Of a stretch of 64,000 nucleotides of DNA, positions 59,157 to 64,000 are shown one piece after another. A program made the position numbers and the translations under genes. Origin of the DNA: Phaeocystidibacter luteus (GTDB taxonomy: Bacteria; Bacteroidota; Bacteroidia; Flavobacteriales; Schleiferiaceae); assembly GCF_008933115.1 (NCBI RefSeq), contig NZ_WBVO01000001.1, positions 620,001 through 684,000 of the forward strand, in the 5' to 3' direction. Under the pieces are notes generated by a model. That model was not told the origin of the DNA, ran no database searches, and was given only the letters and a program-made list of their open reading frames with translations. How positions within the stretch are numbered: position 1 is the first letter of the stretch; each line of letters begins with the position of its first letter.

Positions 59157-59706
59157 GGCCTGCCCGTCCAACCCTCTCCCGAATCGGTTTCGCCTCTCGG
59201 GATGCCTCCCTTCGGTCGGAACATCAGTCTGCCAGTCTAACCCTCTGGCCATCTAACCCTCTAACCCTCTCCCGAATCGGCTCCGCCTCTCGGGATTCCT
59301 CCCTTCGGTCGGAACATCAGTCTGCCAGTCTAACCCTCTGGCCATCTAACCCTCTAACCCTCTCCCGAATCGGCTTCGCCTCTCGGGATGCCTCCCTTCG
59401 GTCGGAACATCAGTCTGCCAGTCTAACCCTCTGGCCATCTAACCCTCTAACCCTCTCCCGAATCGGCTCCGCCTCTCGGGATGCCTCCCTTCGGTCGGCA
59501 CATCAGTCTGCCAGTCTAACCCTCTAACCCTCTCCCGAATCGGCTTCGCCTCTCGGGATGCCTCCCTTCGGTCGGCACATCAGTCCAACCCTCTAACCCT
59601 CTAACCCTCTAACCCTCTCCCGAATCGGCTCCGCCTCTCGGGATGCCTCCCTTCGGTCGGCACATCAGTCCAACCCTCTAACCCTCTAACCCTCCAACCC
59701 TCTGGC
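59157..59706 (+). repeat. Array of six hairpin-repeat units
   Basis: Six cores start at 59178, 59271, 59364, 59457, 59534 and 59619. Spacings are 93, 93, 93, 77 and 85 bp, all differing by multiples of eight, the length of the tail unit AACCCTCT. Each core holds two hairpins: CCCGA..GGC-loop-GCC..TCGGG and GAT-GCC or TCC..GGC or GGA-ACATC. The array ends 34 bases before the ATG of the WG-repeat gene. Confidence 0.92.
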
Positions 59707-59740
59707 CTACATTTTGCGTTATCCAACCAAACGAATCGCC

Positions 59741-61690
59741 ATGAGACCTCACCTCCTTTATACCCTCGCTATACTTGCAAGCGCCATTCAAGCTCTCGCT
59801 GTTCAACCCAAACTGTTTCCCTGTAGCGAGAACCAAAAGTGGGGGTACATCGACATCCACGGCGATTGGGCAATTGAGCCCCAATATGACTTAGCAGAAG
59901 TATTCACAGAGGGAATCGCTGCTGTGCGTCAGGATGGATTCTACTTCTATATCAATGACAAAAATGAACGTTTGCATACCTCAGCATTCGTTTATGCATA
60001 TCCTTTTACAAATGGCTTGGCCATTGTCATGGAGGGCGAACACTACCACCTCATCAATGCTGACTTTGAAAGGATTTCAGCTCGAGAATACACGCAAATC
60101 TATCGTCGGCCTAGTGGGATCTACATCGCGCTTATAAATAACGAAGAAGTTGAAGTGCTGGATGAGAACGGCGAATCCATTCTACCTCCATCGGCAGGGT
60201 CGACATGGCCTTTTGGGACAAGTCTATTCGTCAGACATGAAAGCAATGACGTACCTGGAGAGATCTACAACTACGAAGGACAGCACATCATGTCAATTGG
60301 TGATTTACAGGCAGGCGCCTGCAACGATGCTTACTTCGTGCTTCAGAAATCTAATTCCCAAGGACTTGGTGTGAACTACGTTTACACCAGCGAAGGGGAA
60401 ATGAAGTTCACAATTCCCGATTCGCTCTACTTCTATCATTCGCGGCATTATACACAAAGTCCCACCCCATTTGAGAAATATTCAAGTCCGATAAACTCTT
60501 ATCGCGATATGTATGACCGTCCGCGTCACTGGGGATTGCTACACGATAATGGTCACTTCCAACCCTTAGGGGACTCCATTACGAATATGACCTACATGGA
60601 GAATGACCGATGTTTTGCAGAGATAAACCAGCAACACTGGATTCTGCTAGACGAACAGGGCAAGCAAGTTTCAAACAAGCGATTTAACCTCCCACCCCAT
60701 TACTTGGAGAGCATGGATTTGCCCCTACTCTTCACGAACGGCAAAGCACTAGTCGAGTTTGAGAATAGATGGGTTCTGATAAATCGCAATGGAGACGTAA
60801 CTCTTACTGGACCGAACTCGGAGTACCATGAAGCGATCTTTCAAATCATGGATGGTAAGATGGCGCTTTTTCGCCACGCATCTGACAACAACAAGCGCAC
60901 CTATTGGAATTTGAAAACAGGAGATACGTCGAAAGCCGTCTACGACCGTATATTCGTGTATAACAGCAATTACATGGGATGCTTGAAGGATGGTGAAATG
61001 ACATTCGTGCTATCAGACGGAACCATTGTTTACCCCCCATCCACCACCAAAAACTCAGCCTTACGTCCACTTAACATTGCGGCAAAATTCGAAAACTGGG
61101 TCACGGTAGGAAGCCCACCTCTTCGCAGCACTAGCGGATATGGAGGTTGGGGAAATTCTCGCAATGGATATCAGGCAGCTTCACATTCCGATCTGAAGGG
61201 TGAGCTTCAAGTAATTCGCTCCGAAGAGGTGATTCCATGGAAAAGAGACTCTAGTATTTCTGCCCGAAAAGTAACCTTAGTGAACGGCACCAAGGACACT
61301 ATTTTCTTTGAGGCTCAAGACAGCCGGCTTTACACCGTAGTTGAGGCTGTCAATGGAGAAGGAGAATGGTTACCAATTGAGAATTTCAGGAGCTCATGGT
61401 GTGGAAATAGCTACCATACGGTTTACTTGCCGCCAAACAAAGAATGGACATGGACCGTCCCTGAGTTTGATGGCGGCGTAGAAACGGAATTCCGGATAAG
61501 GGTCTACAAGGCTTTTACGCGGGAATACGACCCAGACAAGGAGCCGGAGAACGACTGGGACTACACCTCAAAATATTCGAACTCAGAACCGTTCGAGGTA
61601 TATTCAGCCACTTGGACCGGACGATTAAACCCAAGTCAGTTCTATCGAGAAATGTCGTACTCTCCTTCAGGGATTATGGATCCGTATTGA
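59741..61690 (+). CDS. WG-repeat containing secreted protein
   Basis: The start at 59741 gives MRPHLLYTLAILASAIQALA, a signal peptide; 649 residues. The first half has WG (KWG) repeats of about 30-35 residues (ENQKWGYIDIHGDWAIEPQYDLAEVFTEGIAAVRQ; later RHWGLLHDNGHFQPLGDSI; RWVLINRNGDVTLTG). The C-terminal 200 residues (SDLKGELQVIRSEEV to YDPDKEPENDWDYTS) form a separate beta-rich domain with several Trp that I cannot name. WG proteins are thought to form repeat solenoids; the function is not established. It lies between two repeat arrays in the same direction. Confidence 0.85.
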   Translation: MRPHLLYTLAILASAIQALAVQPKLFPCSENQKWGYIDIHGDWAIEPQYDLAEVFTEGIAAVRQDGFYFYINDKNERLHTSAFVYAYPFTNGLAIVMEGEHYHLINADFERISAREYTQIYRRPSGIYIALINNEEVEVLDENGESILPPSAGSTWPFGTSLFVRHESNDVPGEIYNYEGQHIMSIGDLQAGACNDAYFVLQKSNSQGLGVNYVYTSEGEMKFTIPDSLYFYHSRHYTQSPTPFEKYSSPINSYRDMYDRPRHWGLLHDNGHFQPLGDSITNMTYMENDRCFAEINQQHWILLDEQGKQVSNKRFNLPPHYLESMDLPLLFTNGKALVEFENRWVLINRNGDVTLTGPNSEYHEAIFQIMDGKMALFRHASDNNKRTYWNLKTGDTSKAVYDRIFVYNSNYMGCLKDGEMTFVLSDGTIVYPPSTTKNSALRPLNIAAKFENWVTVGSPPLRSTSGYGGWGNSRNGYQAASHSDLKGELQVIRSEEVIPWKRDSSISARKVTLVNGTKDTIFFEAQDSRLYTVVEAVNGEGEWLPIENFRSSWCGNSYHTVYLPPNKEWTWTVPEFDGGVETEFRIRVYKAFTREYDPDKEPENDWDYTSKYSNSEPFEVYSATWTGRLNPSQFYREMSYSPSGIMDPY

Positions 61691-61750
61691 TATCTTGTGA
61701 AAGGCCAGAGGCAAAAGGCTTGAGGATTTGGGCAAGAGTCCAAGTTCCGG
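61691..61750. other. AGGC-word stretch after the WG-repeat gene
   Basis: GTGAAAGGCCAGAGGC and AAAAGGCTTGAGGATTTGGG resemble the stretch at 48364-48390. No reading frame. Confidence 0.4.
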
Positions 61751-61884
61751 CTCCAACCCTCTCCCAAATCGGCTCCGCCTCTCGGGATTCCTCCTTTCAG
61801 TCGGAACATAAGTCCATAAGTCCAACCCTCTAACCCTCTAACCCTCTAACCCTCTAACCCTCCAACCCTCCAACCCTCCAAAAA
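61751..61884 (+). repeat. Hairpin repeat with extended octamer tail abutting a start codon
   Basis: One core (start 61763; CCCAAATCGG, GGATTCC, CGGAACATA) followed by eight or so AACCCTCT/CCAACCCT octamers, the last of them ending four bases before the ATG at 61885. The tail therefore occupies the place of the ribosome-binding site and promoter of the DUF1697 gene. Confidence 0.88.
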
Positions 61885-62403
61885 ATGAAAATCCACCTCC
61901 TCCGCGGCATCAACGTCGGCGGCCACAAGAAAATTCCAATGGTTCAATTGCGGGAATGCTATGAGCGACTTGGATTGAAGAATGTGAAGACGTACATCCA
62001 ATCTGGAAACGTGGTTTTCGACGGAGACGTGACAAATGAAGCTCTTGAGAAATCTATTACAGAGGTCACTGGGTTCGAAGTACCCGGGATGTTATTTGAG
62101 GCTGATGAGTGGCTGGAACTTGTGGAAAAGGCTCCTTCCATATACGAGGAGGCAGGAACGGAAATCAAGAAGTATATCACGCTAACTCAGCACCAACCCA
62201 CAGATGCACAGGTTAAGGTCGTAACGGAAAAACTAACAGAAGAGGAAACACTGACACACCATGGTCGAGCACTTTACCTCCATTACCCTTCTGAATTAAA
62301 GAAGCCGTTTTTCACCAACACGGCCGTTGAAAAAGCGCTCGGACAGCGATGTACTACCCGAAACTGGAATACGCTTGTTGCGCTTAAAAAAATGGTGAGC
62401 TGA
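61885..62403 (+). CDS. DUF1697 family protein
   Basis: The 172-residue cytoplasmic protein begins MKIHLLRGINVGGHKKIPM and continues LRECYERLGLKNVKTYIQSGNVVFDGD, the DUF1697 signature (usual form: RGINVGGxNxxxM, YIxSGNVxF). The C-terminal half includes KKPFFTNTAVEKALGQRCTTRNWNTL, also typical. The function is not established. Its ATG directly follows the octamer tail, with an A-run (CCAAAAAATG) but no purine-rich ribosome site. Its stop and the stop of the convergent menC abut with no gap. Confidence 0.9.
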   Translation: MKIHLLRGINVGGHKKIPMVQLRECYERLGLKNVKTYIQSGNVVFDGDVTNEALEKSITEVTGFEVPGMLFEADEWLELVEKAPSIYEEAGTEIKKYITLTQHQPTDAQVKVVTEKLTEEETLTHHGRALYLHYPSELKKPFFTNTAVEKALGQRCTTRNWNTLVALKKMVS

Positions 62404-63444
62404 TTATAGGTCAAACAACGACAAATCCCAGTCGCGCTGCACTTTCACCAAATGTCCTTTGTAGATGTAAAGCGGACCTTCAATGTTGTTTGTGTAAAGC
62501 GAACCCGTTCCTAATCCTTGCGGCATTTCATTGCCCAGTGTACTTGTCCACTCTGCGATCGCGTTCAATCCTACGTTTGATTCTAATGCCGATGTGACCC
62601 ACCATCCAATACCGGCTTTTTCAGCGCGAGTAATCCAATCTCTACTTCCAATCCATCCGCCGATAAAAGATGGCTTTAAAATGATGTATTGAGGATTGAT
62701 AGCATCTAGCAATTCCTGTCGTTTCGCATAGTCATGCACGCCAATCAACTCCTCATCTAATGCGATCGGCACTGGCGTTGAAGCACACAGTTTTGCCATT
62801 TCATCCCACTGGCCGGCCTTAATAGGCTGTTCGATACTATGAATATCAAGTTTCTTCAATTGATCGAGCATCGCTGGGGCTTGGTCTGACGTGAAAGCTC
62901 CATTCGCATCCACCCGAAGTTCTAATTCGGATGAAGAATATCGGTCGCGGATAGATTTCAAAATTGCCCGCTCACTATCCCAATCAATGGCGCCAATCTT
63001 CATTTTCAAACAACGAAAACCGGCCTCAATTTTCTCTTCGACTTGCTTTCGCATGAAGTCTTCATCCCCCATCCAAATCAGGCCATTTATCGACTGCCCT
63101 TCCTCGCCCCTGCTGTAGAACGTGTCAAATAGAGAAAGAGGTTCAGCCGTAAAAACATCGCGCGTCGCCTGTTCCAATCCAAATTGAATGGATGGGAATT
63201 CAGCCAATCGGGGATACCAATACTTCATTCCTTTATTGATGTACTTGCAAACTTCATCGAGCTTTTCCTCATATTCTGGTACATCATCCGGACTAAGCCC
63301 CCTCAGCAAGCCACATTCACCAATGCCATACTTCCCTTCTTCACGAGCGATGATGAAATACGTCTCTTTGGTTTTGAGGACACCCCTACTCGTTCCAGCA
63401 GGTTGTTTGAATATCAATTCATGTTTTATCCAACGTGCTTTCAT
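62404..63444 (-). CDS. menC: o-Succinylbenzoate synthase-like enolase superfamily enzyme
   Basis: The 346-residue protein has the capping domain and TIM barrel of the MenC/dipeptide epimerase group. The catalytic Lys pair is KMKIG near residue 145 and ILKPSFIGGW near 235, the metal acids are in LRVDANGAFTSDQ, HSIEQPIKAGQ and IALDEELIG. It dehydrates SHCHC to o-succinylbenzoate in menaquinone synthesis, consistent with menA 10 bases away and menE at 50 kb; an epimerase side activity is possible. It is preceded by menA in the same direction. Confidence 0.9.
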   Translation of the reverse strand: MKARWIKHELIFKQPAGTSRGVLKTKETYFIIAREEGKYGIGECGLLRGLSPDDVPEYEEKLDEVCKYINKGMKYWYPRLAEFPSIQFGLEQATRDVFTAEPLSLFDTFYSRGEEGQSINGLIWMGDEDFMRKQVEEKIEAGFRCLKMKIGAIDWDSERAILKSIRDRYSSSELELRVDANGAFTSDQAPAMLDQLKKLDIHSIEQPIKAGQWDEMAKLCASTPVPIALDEELIGVHDYAKRQELLDAINPQYIILKPSFIGGWIGSRDWITRAEKAGIGWWVTSALESNVGLNAIAEWTSTLGNEMPQGLGTGSLYTNNIEGPLYIYKGHLVKVQRDWDLSLFDL

Positions 63445-63454
63445 GTGGTGGGAT

Positions 63455-64000
63455 TTAAAGTAAATGGAAGTTCAGCGCAAGTCCGGAGATAAGTGCAAAC
63501 AGAAGTGTCGACAAGGCAAGCGGTTTCAACAGAGGATCAAATTCACGTGGCGTTTCAGCCTTCCTCGCTTTTCTCAATTGAATAAAAATGATGGGAGAAG
63601 TTGCCATAGCTAACCAGGCCCATCCACCCTGAGTCCCAAGCCATATATATAAAGCCATGGAGACAACCGCACCGATCAGAAGTACAGAATGATAAGTCTT
63701 TGCCTTAGCTCGTCCAATCTTCACCGGAACAGTCATCTTACCGTGGGTAACATCCGATTCCAAATCGCGCATGTTATTCAGGTTTAGTACTCCCATTGCG
63801 AGAAACCCAACGGAAGTAGCTGGAAGGAAGACGAGCAGATTCAATTCTTGAGTTTGCAAAAAATGGCTTCCAACAACTCCGACCCATCCAAAGAATATCA
63901 ATACGTAGACATCGCCATAGCCCTTGTAACCGTAGGCCGTTCCCCCCACAGTGTACCGAATGGCCGAAATCACCGCGCCCGTGTTCAAAATCAGAAAGGC
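63455..64000 (-). CDS. menA: 1,4-Dihydroxy-2-naphthoate polyprenyltransferase, 5' end outside window
   Basis: The visible 180 C-terminal residues belong to an UbiA-fold prenyltransferase. FLAMGVLNLNNMRDLESDVTHGKMTVPVKIGRAKAKTYH is the second Asp-rich region (DLESD), typical of MenA with NNxRDxxxD...GKxTLxVxxG. Membrane segments include LIFFGWVGVVGSHFL and LLIGAVVSMALYIWL. The coding sequence continues past 64000 (codons for AFLILNTGAV precede the first visible start), so the N-terminus with the first Asp motif is missing. It attaches the polyprenyl tail to dihydroxynaphthoate and precedes menC by 10 bases. Confidence 0.92.
   Translation of the reverse strand, partial: AFLILNTGAVISAIRYTVGGTAYGYKGYGDVYVLIFFGWVGVVGSHFLQTQELNLLVFLPATSVGFLAMGVLNLNNMRDLESDVTHGKMTVPVKIGRAKAKTYHSVLLIGAVVSMALYIWLGTQGGWAWLAMATSPIIFIQLRKARKAETPREFDPLLKPLALSTLLFALISGLALNFHLL

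Noticed and set aside
58445-59224. Long minus-strand open frame opposite the pirin gene
   Set aside because: It is the shadow of the pirin coding sequence and its product resembles no protein.
59157-59706. CRISPR array
   Set aside because: The units are spaced irregularly, there are no unique spacers of constant length, the intervening sequence is itself repetitive and no cas gene is present.
61800-61880. Telomere or replicon end
   Set aside because: The AACCCTCT octamers resemble telomeric repeats but lie inside the chromosome between genes, at several places and with hairpin cores; nothing suggests a linear replicon end.

Overview
The window looks like a chromosome segment from a marine-type flavobacterium (Bacteroidota, Flavobacteriales; possibly Cryomorphaceae, Schleiferiaceae or Crocinitomicaceae). 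The evidence is two secreted proteins with type IX secretion (T9SS) C-terminal domains, a GLPGLI protein beside an outer-membrane beta-barrel receptor, DUF4249-like, DUF4199 and GWxTD proteins, menaquinone genes, and promoters of the Bacteroidota type (TTG at -33, TAnnTTTG at -7). The taxonomic placement is inference from gene content. I saw no phage, CRISPR array, transposase, tRNA or rRNA.

Layout. 1-3.1 kb (minus): LysM protein and two SGNH hydrolases in one operon, the last cut by the window edge. 3.1-9.8 kb (minus): TonB-type receptor with GLPGLI partner, dnaK, a DUF4249-like lipoprotein. 9.9-15.8 kb: panB, an RluA-type pseudouridine synthase, a secreted asparaginase-like Ntn hydrolase, a small heat shock protein (minus), then an M48 protease, an alkylglycerol-monooxygenase-like hydroxylase and a YhhN/TMEM86-like membrane protein in a tight row. 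15.8-20.4 kb (minus): priA, pfkA, an RNA methyltransferase. 20.5-30.3 kb: envelope proteins, transporters and redox enzymes (peroxiredoxin, Tpx). 30.5-32.8 kb: an esterase with a CBM20-like domain, a thioesterase, YceI. 32.8-33.8 kb: a gene-free block of repeats. 33.8-38 kb (minus): thioredoxin, then sixA-ppk1-ppx (polyphosphate). 38-45.6 kb: GWxTD protein, glycosyltransferases, aroQ, xerD, an RND adaptor, DUF4199. 45.7-50 kb: T9SS-exported endonuclease I, the SRP RNA gene, transaldolase, Sua5/YrdC, a tocopherol-cyclase-like protein. 50.2-57.6 kb: menE, a TonB receptor, fhs, a membrane protein/XRE regulator pair, a quinone-oxidoreductase-like enzyme. 57.6-61.9 kb: pirin, a WG-repeat protein and a DUF1697 protein separated by repeat arrays. 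62.4-64 kb (minus): menC and the 3' part of menA.

The most unusual content is non-coding. (1) A family of 77-93 bp units, each with two hairpins and an octamer tail (AACCCTCT), occurs at four intergenic sites, always in the direction of the flanking genes, with base changes that keep the stems paired. (2) Two MITE-like elements of about 170-180 bp with roughly 31-bp inverted ends lie in the same gaps. (3) Several genes have their ATG four or five bases after a -7 box. The SRP RNA in this window has its 5' end at that same distance from its own -7 box, so these mRNAs are probably leaderless. Operator-like palindromes also lie inside the promoters of the LysM, yceI and XRE/membrane-protein transcription units.
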